This document shows positions 50,745-60,351 of a DNA stretch of 64,000 nucleotides, one piece after another; the first letter of the stretch is position 1; every line of letters starts with the position of its first letter. A program made the translations under genes and the position numbers. The DNA comes from Mucilaginibacter sp. OK098 (GTDB taxonomy: Bacteria; Bacteroidota; Bacteroidia; Sphingobacteriales; Sphingobacteriaceae), in assembly GCF_900142915.1 (NCBI RefSeq), contig NZ_FRCM01000003.1:434504-498503 (forward strand), in the 5' to 3' direction. Below the pieces are notes generated by a model. It saw nothing but the letters and a program-made list of their open reading frames with translations. It was not told where the DNA came from and did not search any database.

Positions 50745-51674
50745 TTACCAGGTACGTTTTTCCATAAAGGCATCTAATTGCGCCCTCGTTATTTTTGTTT
50801 CATTAGGGTTTTGGTCAAGCCATTTCATAAAAGCATCTTTGATCTGGTTAGTCCATTGGCTGTCTATTTCGCCGGTGGCAAATGTGCCTGCTTTAAGCAT
50901 AGCATGGCTAAATTTGTCGCGCAAGTCAATAAATTCAGCTATAGCTATTACTTTTTCGGCTAAATGAGCCGGGATAAAAAGCACACCTTCTTTTTCAGAT
51001 AAAACAAGATCGCCCGGCAACACTAACGCCCGACCTATCCTGATAGGTGTATTCAGCCCCATCAATACCATTTCTTCAAGGTATGAAGGATCAAAATCGC
51101 GTACAAAGGCATTAAACCCCTTGATCTCTTTCAACCCACTCAAATCCCGTGCGGAGCCGTCAAAAATTACACCGTTGCCCGATTTGCTAAAGATCGAGTT
51201 TCCAAGGTTGTCACCTATCAAAGTTCCTCCCCTGATCTTACCGAAACCGTCAGCTACATAAACATCTCCTTTGGTCAAAATATCTATCGGCCACGAATTG
51301 GTATTTCCCTTTCGCCCTTGTTTTGCGCCCCGCTCTTTAATGCTTTTTTCTACATCGGGGCGGCTTGGCATAAACATGGCGGTAACAGCGCGGCCAACAA
51401 CCGGTATGGTGTCATTCACCAATTTCCAGCCGCCTTCAAACTGGTTATTGTATCCCTCGTTTCTTAACACCGTCCAGGCTTCCTCTATGCCGATCTTTTT
51501 TGCCCTTTCAATCAGGGCGTCCGGAATTTTTGGCCGGCCATCAGCGAAACGCTCGCCTTTCCATTCAGATGTAAAAAAGATCAGCTCATCTTTTGAGATG
51601 GTTTGCGCTTTAGCTTCGCGGTAGCCGCCTATACTTGCAATAAGCGCTAAGGTTAAAAGTTTATAATATTTCAT
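50745..51674 (-). CDS. Exported RraA-like protein
   Basis: 309 residues from ATG at 51674, which gives a signal-like N-terminus (KLLTLALIASIGGYREAKAQ). The body matches the RraA/HMG-aldolase family: GDVYVADGFGKIRGGTLIGD, then GVIFDGSARDLSGLKEIKGF, with the conserved Gly-Asp and Arg-Asp residues that bind metal and keto acid. Family members cut 4-hydroxy-4-methyl-2-oxoglutarate or decarboxylate oxaloacetate; others inhibit RNase E. An exported form is unusual and argues for an enzyme. It lies 30 bases after the amidohydrolase gene. Confidence 0.82.
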   Translation of the reverse strand: MKYYKLLTLALIASIGGYREAKAQTISKDELIFFTSEWKGERFADGRPKIPDALIERAKKIGIEEAWTVLRNEGYNNQFEGGWKLVNDTIPVVGRAVTAMFMPSRPDVEKSIKERGAKQGRKGNTNSWPIDILTKGDVYVADGFGKIRGGTLIGDNLGNSIFSKSGNGVIFDGSARDLSGLKEIKGFNAFVRDFDPSYLEEMVLMGLNTPIRIGRALVLPGDLVLSEKEGVLFIPAHLAEKVIAIAEFIDLRDKFSHAMLKAGTFATGEIDSQWTNQIKDAFMKWLDQNPNETKITRAQLDAFMEKRTW

Positions 51675-51704
51675 GGTTTTTATTAAAAACAAAACATACT
51701 TAAA

Positions 51705-52997
51705 TTAATGATCTTCGCCCTTTAATGCCGCTTGCTTACTTCTGGCAACATTCCTGGGCGGATAAACAGGCGTTGCTATCCCGTTAAGATCGTATACAAT
51801 TTTACCCGCCCTGATGGTAAGCTCACACTCCAGTTTCTTATTGGTTTCCATCTTATAACCGGTATAGTCGTATAAACCGAATTTACCATCACGAATATTT
51901 AGTATAGCCACATCTGCACCAGACCCTACAGACAGGTTCCCCAGCTCCTCGTGCTTTATTTCTTTTGCCGGATTTGAAGTACTGGCCTGTATTACATCAT
52001 GCAGCGACATCCCCATCGCCAAAAATTTAGTCATACAGGTAAGCATATCCTTCATGGCATCATTCATGCTGCCAACGTGAATATCGGTGCTGATGGAATT
52101 AGGAAAGAAACCTTCTTTCATTGCGGGCAACGCCTGCGAATAAGCAAAGCTGATACCTCCATAACCCACGTCAAAAATTATCCCGCGTTTCCTGGCTTCA
52201 TAAACAAAAGGTTTTACCTTATTGGTTTGCAGGTCTACCAGGTACTCCCGGCTGCCCAGCTGACCAAAACAATGGGTAAAAATATCGCCCGGGCGCAGGT
52301 GTTTCATAAACAACTCTTCAATTGAAAGCGGTGGGTTACTCCCGCCAAAGTCGATCATAACCGGGATACCTCCTGCAAGTGTACCTGCTTCCACCGCACG
52401 GTCGGCAGGCGTCCAGTCGTGTCCTTCAAAATGGGCCAGTTTAATGCCTACTACAATGTCCCTATATCTTTTGGCAACCAGGGCGGTCATCTTTGGGTCC
52501 ATGTCGTTAACGTTTTGCTCATAGCCGCCACGCATCCCCTCGCCAACAATATTTAAAAGCGCCAATACCCGCGTTTTTGAAACATCAATGGTTTGTGATT
52601 TAAAAGTGGGGAACGTCCGCCAGCCTGAGCTGCCGGCATCTACAACCGTGGTTACACCGTTTCTGAAAGTAAAGCCATCAGGGGATATGCCCAGGTTTCC
52701 GTCTTCATACTGGTGATCCGGCTGCGTACCATAAAAATCATGCGTGTGAATATCAATTAACCCGGGCGTAACGTACATCCCCTTTGCATCAACTACCTGG
52801 ATTCCTTGTTTTGGGTCGATGTTTTGTGAGAGAAGGGCTATTTTACCATTGCTAACAGCAATGTCCATAACAGCATCTATGTCATTTTTAGGGTCGATGA
52901 TGCGACCGCCTTTGATCACAATATCATACGATTGCGCCATAGACACCTGGCTGAGTATGCCCAAAAGGATCAGTAATAGGAAATAGGTTTTTAGCAT
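51705..52997 (-). CDS. Exported amidohydrolase (deacetylase-like, EF_0837 type)
   Basis: A 430-residue protein with a signal peptide (YFLLLILLGILSQVSMAQ). Metal-dependent hydrolase of the amidohydrolase superfamily: GLIDIHTHDFYG gives the HxH pair, VVGIKLAHFEGHDW the Lys ligand, IFTHCFGQ a His and SISTDIHVGSMN the catalytic Asp. The family acts on cyclic amides or N-acyl groups. EF_0837-type members are commonly encoded next to SelA-like PLP enzymes, as here (78 bases downstream of that gene). Substrate is unknown. Confidence 0.85.
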   Translation of the reverse strand: MLKTYFLLLILLGILSQVSMAQSYDIVIKGGRIIDPKNDIDAVMDIAVSNGKIALLSQNIDPKQGIQVVDAKGMYVTPGLIDIHTHDFYGTQPDHQYEDGNLGISPDGFTFRNGVTTVVDAGSSGWRTFPTFKSQTIDVSKTRVLALLNIVGEGMRGGYEQNVNDMDPKMTALVAKRYRDIVVGIKLAHFEGHDWTPADRAVEAGTLAGGIPVMIDFGGSNPPLSIEELFMKHLRPGDIFTHCFGQLGSREYLVDLQTNKVKPFVYEARKRGIIFDVGYGGISFAYSQALPAMKEGFFPNSISTDIHVGSMNDAMKDMLTCMTKFLAMGMSLHDVIQASTSNPAKEIKHEELGNLSVGSGADVAILNIRDGKFGLYDYTGYKMETNKKLECELTIRAGKIVYDLNGIATPVYPPRNVARSKQAALKGEDH

Positions 52998-53075
52998 TTT
53001 GAATTTACTAGTTAATTCACGATCAAATATTATGGTTTATAATTCCGGCTTATCAATAATAAGTATAAAACATTG

Positions 53076-54287
53076 TTAGGTAGCCTGTTGCAATATAGAT
53101 TTTACTCTTCCTGCCACAACGTCAACCTGGTCAGGCCGCAAAAGCACTACGCCAATGGTCAGGTGATCTTCCCTCCCGTTAGCAACAATACTTGGCGTAC
53201 CATCTTTCAGGGCCTTTACCACCTCTTTGGGTTTAATTTTAATTTTATTTTGATCCCAGGTTACGTTAAGGCTCGGAAAGGCATTAGCCGGCCCCGGGTC
53301 AACTACGGTTTCGGTTTTAACACCTGGTAAGCTTTCCAGCTGAGCGCCGATATGTTTGGTACGCTGAAGCCAGTCTTCCCATTCTTTTTTATGGTCTCTT
53401 TCAATATAAGCTTTCAGGGCGGCATACATGCCAAACATTTCTTCCTTATTTACCTTCATAGGCCTGCCAATAGGCGCTTCGTTGGGGCTGTGATTAAGGC
53501 GGGCAGCGGTGATCAGGTCTTTACGCCCAAAAAGCAGACCTGCGCTTTGAGGGCCGCGGATCATTTTACCACCCGAAAAAGTCACCAGATCGAAGCCTAT
53601 TTTCTGAAATTTGAACAGGTTTTCAACAGGTGGCACATCCGCTGCTGCATCTAAAAGCGTTGGGATCTTATGCTTTTTAGCAACTGCTACAAAATCGCTG
53701 TGTGAAATGCTGCTTTTATTTGCCGCATTAAAAAACAATGCCATTACTGTTCTCTCATTAATGGCTTTTTCCATTTCTTCAGCACCTTCAACCTCAATAA
53801 TTTTAGCTCCGGTTGTAGTTACAGCCTGGTCAAAAAGATACCTGTGTGTTTTTTGCATTATTACCTCTGCACGTGGCCCTGGCAGGTTTGGCAATAGTTT
53901 GATCTTTTCAGGATCGGTACCGGTTATGGCGGCAGCGGTGCTCAGTAATATGGCACATGCTGCACCCGAGGTAACCATGGCCGATTCCACCTGCAGCATT
54001 TCAGCAATTTTAGCGCCTACTTTATCCTGGAGCTGGTACATATCGGCGAAATCGTGAGCGGTTGAATTAATCGCCTCCAATACTTCAGGGAGCATTAGCG
54101 AGCCTGATAAAAAAGTCATAGTTACCGATGCATTAATTACCGGTGTAACGCCGAGCTCTTTAAACAGGTCGCGCCCTGGTGCTTTTAATGGGCGTGAGGT
54201 GGTCTCTCCAATAGAAGCTGCCTTGCTCACCAGGCCGCTTGCCAATGGCAATAGGGTAAGGCCTTTTAATATATCTCTGCGTTTCAT
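53076..54287 (-). CDS. Exported SelA-like PLP-dependent enzyme
   Basis: 403 residues from ATG at 54287, giving MKRRDILKGLTLLPLASGLV, a signal of twin-arginine-like form (RRD-L plus a hydrophobic run). The fold-type I PLP core has DLVTFSGGKMIRGPQSAGLL with Schiff-base Lys241, and a Gly-rich VTSGAACAILLS region near 105. Relatives (DgaE-type ammonia-lyases, 'aminotransferase V/selA-like') eliminate ammonia from amino acids or amino sugar acids. Tat export would allow the folded PLP holoenzyme to reach the periplasm. The RidA gene lies 11 bases upstream. Confidence 0.82.
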   Translation of the reverse strand: MKRRDILKGLTLLPLASGLVSKAASIGETTSRPLKAPGRDLFKELGVTPVINASVTMTFLSGSLMLPEVLEAINSTAHDFADMYQLQDKVGAKIAEMLQVESAMVTSGAACAILLSTAAAITGTDPEKIKLLPNLPGPRAEVIMQKTHRYLFDQAVTTTGAKIIEVEGAEEMEKAINERTVMALFFNAANKSSISHSDFVAVAKKHKIPTLLDAAADVPPVENLFKFQKIGFDLVTFSGGKMIRGPQSAGLLFGRKDLITAARLNHSPNEAPIGRPMKVNKEEMFGMYAALKAYIERDHKKEWEDWLQRTKHIGAQLESLPGVKTETVVDPGPANAFPSLNVTWDQNKIKIKPKEVVKALKDGTPSIVANGREDHLTIGVVLLRPDQVDVVAGRVKSILQQAT

Positions 54288-54298
54288 TTCAATTTTGT

Positions 54299-54760
54299 TT
54301 ATATGTAAGCAATACAATCCATTTCTACCAATGAGTTGCCCGGTACGCCTCCTTTGGCTACGGCAACAGTGGTACGTACCGGCGGGTTTTTGCCAAAGCG
54401 GCCTTTATAAACCTCATTCATGCCCTGGTAGTCTGCAATATCATTCAGAAACACGCCTACTTTAAGTACTTTTTCCATTGAAGACCCAGCTTTTATCAGC
54501 TCTTTTTCCAGCTCTTTCAGCACAATCTCGGTGTGGGCCTTAATTTCAAACGGCTCAACATGCGCCCCTTTGCCGGCAATAAAAACCATGTTACCCAGTT
54601 TGGTTGAACCGGAAAATAATGGCACATCCTGGAAGGTTGTTACATTGTTTGCTACCTTTTCATCAGCAGGCGCTGCTATTGCATCTTTGCTTATTCCGAA
54701 TACAGATAACCCGACCACCGAGACCAGCATTGTTTTCAAAACAGATCTTCTTTTTTCCAT
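54299..54760 (-). CDS. Exported RidA/YjgF-family protein
   Basis: A 153-residue protein. Residues 1-30 (MEKRRSVLKTMLVSVVGLSV and then ISKDAIAA) are an export signal with an RR pair. The YjgF core follows: FIAGKGAHVEPFEIKAHTEI, LKVGVFLNDIADYQGMNEVY and PPVRTTVAVA with the conserved Arg that binds the imine acid. RidA proteins hydrolyse reactive enamines/imines released by PLP enzymes. Placement directly before the SelA-like gene fits that role, and the shared export signals put both in the periplasm. Confidence 0.87.
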   Translation of the reverse strand: MEKRRSVLKTMLVSVVGLSVFGISKDAIAAPADEKVANNVTTFQDVPLFSGSTKLGNMVFIAGKGAHVEPFEIKAHTEIVLKELEKELIKAGSSMEKVLKVGVFLNDIADYQGMNEVYKGRFGKNPPVRTTVAVAKGGVPGNSLVEMDCIAYI

Positions 54761-54818
54761 GTTGTTTAAGTTTTAGTGAACGTTTGTATGATGTTTTATT
54801 TTCTATTGCTATTCATGC

Positions 54819-55262
54819 TTATTTTGAGATGACCGGGGGACTCTTTGAGTTCAACGTAAGAATATATTTTACTATTTTATTGGCATCAGCCAGGGTAATT
54901 GCCGGATGGGGGGCCATTGCAACGGGTCCCCAAACACCGCTGCCGCCACTAATTACTTTTTGCGAAAGCATATCTACCGTACTTTGGTTCTGCGGATATT
55001 TTTCAGCAACGGCATTATATGCAGGTCCCACCAGTTTGGTGTCTATTTTATGACATGCAAGGCAGTCAGATTTAGCAATAAGTGCTTTACCATCTTCAAT
55101 TTCCGGTGCTGTGGCAAACGGTGGCGGAGGTGTTGTTTTAGCTACTATGACAGGCGCCTTCTTTTTTACGATGGCTTTTTTCTTTACCTGGGCCGATGCA
55201 TGGCCGACGAATACAATAAATGTAATGCATAAACCGGCTGTTACTAATTTTTTGATCTTCAT
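54819..55262 (-). CDS. Small periplasmic cytochrome c
   Basis: 147 residues from ATG at 55262, chosen because it gives the signal peptide KLVTAGLCITFIVFVGHASA. The mature start is Lys-rich and Pro-rich (QVKKKAIVKKKAPVIVAKTT), probably a flexible tether. The c-type domain has heme motif CLACH and KLVGPAYNAVAEKYPQ; Met in GPVAMAPHPAI is the sixth ligand. It resembles cytochrome c-551 electron carriers. It starts 1 base after the SMP-30 stop, so it is co-translated, and may take electrons from the dehydrogenase at 56186-58000. Confidence 0.88.
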   Translation of the reverse strand: MKIKKLVTAGLCITFIVFVGHASAQVKKKAIVKKKAPVIVAKTTPPPPFATAPEIEDGKALIAKSDCLACHKIDTKLVGPAYNAVAEKYPQNQSTVDMLSQKVISGGSGVWGPVAMAPHPAITLADANKIVKYILTLNSKSPPVISK

Positions 55263-55263
55263 A

Positions 55264-56193
55264 TTATAATTTCTGTTCTTTAGCCATCTTCCATTCACGA
55301 CCGGGATCAGCAACCCTGAAAGTTTCCAGGTTGCCCTGGTCCTGTAAGGTAACGTATATGGTCCTTCCATCGGGGCCGCCAAAGGCAACATTGGTTGGCC
55401 GCTTACCGGTGAGTGTTATTTCCTGCAGGATCTTTCCGTCAGGCGATACCTTGGCTACTGTCCCTTTGCCAAACCGGGCCTGGTAAATATTTCCTTTTAT
55501 GTCGCATCTTAATCCGTCCATTCCAAAATCCGTAAATTCAATTACAAGTCGTTTATGGCTTATTTTGCCTTTGGATGAAAGGTCATAAGCCCATATTTTA
55601 CGTTTTTCATTTACATACAAAGTGTGATTATCGGGGCTTACATCAATTCCGTTAACGGTGGCCATGGTATCTAAAAGTGTTACTTTACCATCCGTATCAA
55701 TGCGCCAGATCTTACCCGTTCCGGCCTTCCAGTTCGGGTCGCTGGCATAAAGCCTGTCTTTGTTATCAATGGCAATATCATTTGGCTGGCTCATTCCATC
55801 CTCATGGGCAAAAACACGTTGCTGTTTGGTAACCATATCAACCTTAATAATATTGTGCCCTGTATAGTCTGCAATGAACATATTGCCATGGCTGTCAAAC
55901 CTGATCCCGTTGCCAACACTGCCTTTAGGCAATTCAATAAATATGCTGGTTTTTCCATCGGGCGTCATTTTTCCAATGGTGCCATTATGGTCAAAGTTAA
56001 CAGCATAAACATTGCCTTCTTTATCAACTGCGGGCCCCTCTACTCCGGTGGTAAAGCTTTTAACAGGTGTAAACAGCGATGACTTAAAAAGTGCGGTATC
56101 TGCAGATTGCGCATTTGAATTTAGTGCGATAAATAATGCAGGCAGCAATAACCGCCCGGATTTGAAGGCCGAATTAAAAAGTGATTTAATCAT
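55264..56193 (-). CDS. Exported SMP-30/gluconolactonase-like protein
   Basis: A 309-residue protein with a signal peptide (LLLPALFIALNSNAQ). It is a six-bladed beta-propeller: GVEGPAVDKEGNVYAVNFDH, NGIRFDSHGNMFIADYTGHN, QPNDIAIDNKDRLYASDPNW and VNGIDVSPDNHTLYVNEKRK each mark a blade. The NGID and ND pairs and Glu near the centre would bind Ca2+ as in gluconolactonases. Likely opens a sugar lactone made by the dehydrogenase whose gene overlaps it by 8 bases. Confidence 0.87.
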   Translation of the reverse strand: MIKSLFNSAFKSGRLLLPALFIALNSNAQSADTALFKSSLFTPVKSFTTGVEGPAVDKEGNVYAVNFDHNGTIGKMTPDGKTSIFIELPKGSVGNGIRFDSHGNMFIADYTGHNIIKVDMVTKQQRVFAHEDGMSQPNDIAIDNKDRLYASDPNWKAGTGKIWRIDTDGKVTLLDTMATVNGIDVSPDNHTLYVNEKRKIWAYDLSSKGKISHKRLVIEFTDFGMDGLRCDIKGNIYQARFGKGTVAKVSPDGKILQEITLTGKRPTNVAFGGPDGRTIYVTLQDQGNLETFRVADPGREWKMAKEQKL

Positions 56194-58000
56194 GGATTTG
56201 GTTTGATGTCTTTTTTCTTACAGCACTTACTTGTGCCGGTGTCACAATTTCTGGTATATTATTAAAATTTGATTTTATATAGGTGAGCACTTCGGCTATC
56301 TGGTCGTCTGTTAAAAAGCTGCCATGTCCTGGCATTACTTCGTTGTACGATTGGCCTTTTACCTGTACTGGTCCCTTAAGGCCGTTAAGCACCACGTTTA
56401 TCAGCCTGTTGGTATTATAATTTACCCATTCTGATTGCGCCAGCGGAGGGAAACGGTTCCCATCACCCTTCCCATCATTTTGATGGCATGCCACACAATA
56501 AGTACTGTATACTGCCGATGTTGTTGGCAGGTCTTTAAACAGGTTGTCTTTGATCTCATCGGGTGTTTTGATATTGGATGCCGTCATCTTGCGATTTTCC
56601 ATAGCAGCCAGCTGGGCTGTCCCGAAGATTTTTTTATCGCCTTTGTAGATAATCCGCCAGATCTTTCCCTTTTCGGTATCGCTTACATATAATGAGCCAT
56701 CAGGCCCTTCGGCCAAACCCATCGGGCGATATACGGCATTGCTCACATTTACAATAGGTTCAACTCCGGCAAAGCCATCTGCGAACACTTCCCATGGGCC
56801 AGAAGGCTTGCCATCTTTAAACGGAACAAATGCAATAATATAGCCTGCCTGCGGATAAGGGGCGCGGTCGGTAGAGCCGTGAAAAGCAACAAAAGCACCG
56901 TTTTTATACCGGGCCGGAAATTGTTTCCCTTTATAAAATAATAAGTCGTTGGGTGCGAAATGAGCGGGGAAAGCCATTATTGGCTTAGTTAGTTTTGCGC
57001 CGTTGCCGTCTTTTGTGCCGTCACCGCCAAACTCGGGGTTAAGCAGCTTTTTATCCTTGATCTCATCGTAATAATAATAAGGCCAGCCGCCGTCAAGACC
57101 TTCATTTACCTTAAAAAACTCTTCGGCGGGTTGCATCGCGCTTTGCCAAGGTGAATAAAGATCCGGCCAAAGCATGCGGAGATCATCGCGGCCATGACTA
57201 ACCGTATAAAGCGATTTACTCTTCGGATCCCAATCCATAGCAACGAGGCTTCTTAACCCTGTTGCATATTTTACGCCATCCAATTGATGCTGACTGCTTT
57301 TATTAACATCAAACATCCAGATGCCGCCATGGTCTATTAACCAGGGATTCCCTTTACCGGGCGAAGCTGGGTCTCCAACACCGGGAGAACCCGGTAAGCG
57401 ATTTTTTTCCTGCCCCGCGTTTGATCCCGCACCCCAGCCCACAAAAATGTGCCCTTTATTATCAAACGCAATCGGCTTGGTCTGGTGTTCGTGATAGGGT
57501 GGATTATCAATCACAACCGTATCCATCTTGCTATTCGGAACTAATTGTCCGCGTTTAAGCTTCATTCGGTAAACCATTAGCTCTGAGCTGAAATACAGGT
57601 AGCCATCATGGATCCGCATAGCCGTTCCGTAGGTATGACCGTCGTATTTACCGAAGGGGGTTATAATATCGGCTTTACCGTCACCATTTGTATCCCTGAG
57701 TGCGATATTACCATAACCGCCATTTGCGTAATGATTCCTGGCTTTTACATAAATATCGCCGTTTGAATTAACAGCTATATGCCGGGCCTGCCCCTTTAAA
57801 CTATCAACAACTACCAGCGCCTTGAAACCGTCAGGTAAAAAAAGTCCACCATTGTCGGCATCGGCGGTTAAACGGGTATTATTCAGCGAAAAACCCATTA
57901 TGGTAAGCAATGCCCCTGCAATGATAAACTTTAATGAATGTGAACGAAAATAGCGCAATGCATCAGTTATAGCTTTTCGAGGGCTGTTTGTAAGCTTCAT
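56186..58000 (-). CDS. PQQ-type (sorbosone-dehydrogenase-like) dehydrogenase with cytochrome c domain
   Basis: 604 residues from ATG at 58000 (open frame to 58024). One N-terminal membrane/signal helix (LKFIIAGALLTIMGFSLNN). Beta-propeller of the soluble glucose/sorbosone dehydrogenase type at about 60-460, with LRSLVAMDWDPKSKSLYTVS and MGLAEGPDGSLYVSDTEKGK. A C-terminal cytochrome c domain has CVACH and MPGHGSFLTDDQ (Met ligand). The family oxidises sugars in the periplasm and hands electrons to the heme. It heads the eight-gene operon and runs head-to-tail with the SMP-30 lactonase gene. Confidence 0.88.
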   Translation of the reverse strand: MKLTNSPRKAITDALRYFRSHSLKFIIAGALLTIMGFSLNNTRLTADADNGGLFLPDGFKALVVVDSLKGQARHIAVNSNGDIYVKARNHYANGGYGNIALRDTNGDGKADIITPFGKYDGHTYGTAMRIHDGYLYFSSELMVYRMKLKRGQLVPNSKMDTVVIDNPPYHEHQTKPIAFDNKGHIFVGWGAGSNAGQEKNRLPGSPGVGDPASPGKGNPWLIDHGGIWMFDVNKSSQHQLDGVKYATGLRSLVAMDWDPKSKSLYTVSHGRDDLRMLWPDLYSPWQSAMQPAEEFFKVNEGLDGGWPYYYYDEIKDKKLLNPEFGGDGTKDGNGAKLTKPIMAFPAHFAPNDLLFYKGKQFPARYKNGAFVAFHGSTDRAPYPQAGYIIAFVPFKDGKPSGPWEVFADGFAGVEPIVNVSNAVYRPMGLAEGPDGSLYVSDTEKGKIWRIIYKGDKKIFGTAQLAAMENRKMTASNIKTPDEIKDNLFKDLPTTSAVYSTYCVACHQNDGKGDGNRFPPLAQSEWVNYNTNRLINVVLNGLKGPVQVKGQSYNEVMPGHGSFLTDDQIAEVLTYIKSNFNNIPEIVTPAQVSAVRKKTSNQIHD

Positions 58001-58413
58001 TAGGTAAAAAATATATATAAACAAATAAGTCGATCCGGCGGAAACCGGACAGAGGTTTTAATATTTTGATCTGTTAATTTAAATAAACTAACGGGCTCAT
58101 ATTTTTTATAACTATTGAAAACGACGCCAGGCAAATATGTATGCTGCATATGCTAACGGGATAGTGTCGGGCTTATCCGATAGCAAACATCATATTGCCG
58201 TTGTGTTATTACACGCGGCTCGATTAATATTAATTCAGAGTTGTATAAATTGCAGCAGCAAGGTAAGAGAAAATATTTGTTTTTTTATAATTTAAACACA
58301 CTACAACTGCACTACATGTAATTTGAGCAGCTGACTTTACTTAATAAATCGGGGGTTAAGCCTGTGGTAACCAGGATGAATTGAACGGAAACACCTGACC
58401 TATGACCGGTTTA
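58001..58413. other. Intergenic region upstream of the dehydrogenase operon
   Basis: No gene is seen. The left end must hold the promoter of the minus-strand operon that starts at 58000, and the right end follows the LytTR gene stop (58414). A small dyad TCGGGCTTATCCGA at 58167-58180 is the only structure noted. Confidence 0.4.
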
Positions 58414-59127
58414 TTATCTTTTTAATAATCGCTGGTGCACAACCTTCATTACCATTTCCCTATAATTACGGCTTATCGGCAATGGCTTGCTTCCAATCTT
58501 AATTTCGTTGCCTTCTATTGCATCAATTTTTGAACAATTCACCAGGTAAGATTGATGGATCTTAATAAATTCGTCAAATGGCAGCTGACATTCCAGGCTT
58601 TTCATAGTAAGATAAGCAAGGATCTTTTTACTTTCAGTATAGATACACACATAGTTGCCCACACTTTCAGCATAAAGAATATCCTTTAGTTCGACTTTTT
58701 CGATCCTTTTTTCGCTTTTGATAAAGATATACGAAGGCTGCAACGTAGTTGCTGCCATATGTTTCATTTGATGGTAGTCCTTTGCTTTTTGTACGGCTTT
58801 AAGAAACCGGCTAAAGGCAAAGGGTTTTAAAAGATAGTCGATGATATCCAGCTCATATCCCTCAAGGGCATATTGAGGGAAAGCGGTCGTCAGTATTACC
58901 ATCGATTCGATGTTCATTTTTTGTAATAACTGCAGTCCCGAAACCTTTGGCATCTCGATATCAAGGAATATAATGTCGGTAGTATTACTCTTCAGAAATG
59001 CTTCTGTCTTGGTCGCATTCTCAAATTTTCCCTGCAGATCCATAAATGGCACCTGTTCCACAAACTCGTGCAATATTTTTCGCGCAACCGGCTCATCATC
59101 AACAATTATACAGCTGAGTTTTTTCAT
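58414..59127 (-). CDS. LytTR-family response regulator
   Basis: A 237-residue protein. Receiver domain: IIVDDEPVARKIL, phospho-acceptor Asp56 in DIIFLDIEMPKVSG, Thr in VILTTAFPQYAL and Lys in YLLKPFAFSRFL. LytTR domain at about 135-235: FIKSEKRIEKVELKDILYAE, then FIKIHQSYLVNCSKIDAIEG. Its ATG overlaps the kinase stop by 4 bases. It sits downstream of the kinase and upstream, on the same strand, of the dehydrogenase operon, which it may control. Confidence 0.94.
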   Translation of the reverse strand: MKKLSCIIVDDEPVARKILHEFVEQVPFMDLQGKFENATKTEAFLKSNTTDIIFLDIEMPKVSGLQLLQKMNIESMVILTTAFPQYALEGYELDIIDYLLKPFAFSRFLKAVQKAKDYHQMKHMAATTLQPSYIFIKSEKRIEKVELKDILYAESVGNYVCIYTESKKILAYLTMKSLECQLPFDEFIKIHQSYLVNCSKIDAIEGNEIKIGSKPLPISRNYREMVMKVVHQRLLKR

Positions 59128-60134
59128 GTTGTAAGCGATAAATGAACCTGATACATGTTTTGTTCTTTTTTAATATCAAGCTGGTAACGACCCTTATACA
59201 ATAGCTCCAGCCGTCTGACGGCATTATTGAGGCCGATCCCACCGGATGAAGTTTCCGCTTCATCATAAGAATTATCACAGGTAAAATCAATCCGGCCCTC
59301 TTCTTCAGTCAGCCCGATGTTGATGCTATTGATGGCATTATCCTCTCTTGAAACATACTTAAAGGCATTTTCAACAAAAGCCATGAAAATAAGTGGGGCA
59401 ATTTTTACGGCGCCGTTCTTATAGTTTATTTTTAACTCCACCTGCATATTATCATTACTGCGGGCTTTTTGCAGGGCAACGTAATTTTTCAGATATTTTA
59501 TTTCCTTTTCCAGCGCTATCAGGTCCACATCCGCCTCATATAAATTATACCGCAGCAGGTCTGAAAATTGCACCATCATGTCCCGCGCCTGGCTGTTGCT
59601 CATATCAATATAACCATAAACCGTGTTGAGGCCATTAAACAGGAAGTGCGGGTTGATCTGCGAACGCAGGTATTTCAATTCCGTTTGCAACTGGTTGATC
59701 TGGCTGTTTTTAACCTGCTCCTGCTGTTCCGACCATTTTTGTGTGATATACAGCATTGAGGCAATAACAGTACAACAAAGGGCATACACAAAATTATCCC
59801 AGAATCCGGCGCTGGTGCCGATACTCCGATCGTGAAAAAGAACGTTATGAATAAACCCGTTATACCGGCTGGTGAAGAAGGTATAGAACCAGATTGAAGC
59901 GATGAGGCCCGAAGCGTACAAGCCGAACTGTTTCTTTTCAAGCAGGTAAGGGATTAGCAGCGCATTATTGGCCAATATCATTAATGTAAACAGCGAAAAA
60001 TGTACAATAACAGTAAACAGGTAAGAAAAGCAATCCTGCACAGTACTTCCTGAATAAACAGGTTTTTCAATGATCACGGCCCCGATATACGCGATAAAAA
60101 AGAGTAAATAAGATATGCGTTTTTTTAAAAACAT
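59124..60134 (-). CDS. LytS-type sensor histidine kinase
   Basis: A 336-residue protein with four membrane helices in the first about 130 residues, a coiled coil (EQQEQVKNSQINQLQTELKY), the His_kinase motif SQINPHFLFNGLNTVYGYID with His163, and the ATPase part with PLIFMAFVENAFKYVSR and SGGIGLNNAVRRLELLY. Partner of the LytTR regulator whose start overlaps its stop. Confidence 0.93.
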   Translation of the reverse strand: MFLKKRISYLLFFIAYIGAVIIEKPVYSGSTVQDCFSYLFTVIVHFSLFTLMILANNALLIPYLLEKKQFGLYASGLIASIWFYTFFTSRYNGFIHNVLFHDRSIGTSAGFWDNFVYALCCTVIASMLYITQKWSEQQEQVKNSQINQLQTELKYLRSQINPHFLFNGLNTVYGYIDMSNSQARDMMVQFSDLLRYNLYEADVDLIALEKEIKYLKNYVALQKARSNDNMQVELKINYKNGAVKIAPLIFMAFVENAFKYVSREDNAINSINIGLTEEEGRIDFTCDNSYDEAETSSGGIGLNNAVRRLELLYKGRYQLDIKKEQNMYQVHLSLTT

Positions 60135-60351
60135 GGCGCCGGGTCTGTCTATAATATATATAAATATATCCCATTGATTTGATAACCGGAAATAGCGCTT
60201 TCATCCGGATGCAGTTTATCACGGAAATAGGTATAGTTATCATGTAAGCCGCACATATTATCACATAAATTTTGATTATAAACTGAGCGGACAATTTTTT
60301 ATTTTTGATAGTACAGCCCTGGAAATCAGTGAAACATTAAAACAATTAGAT

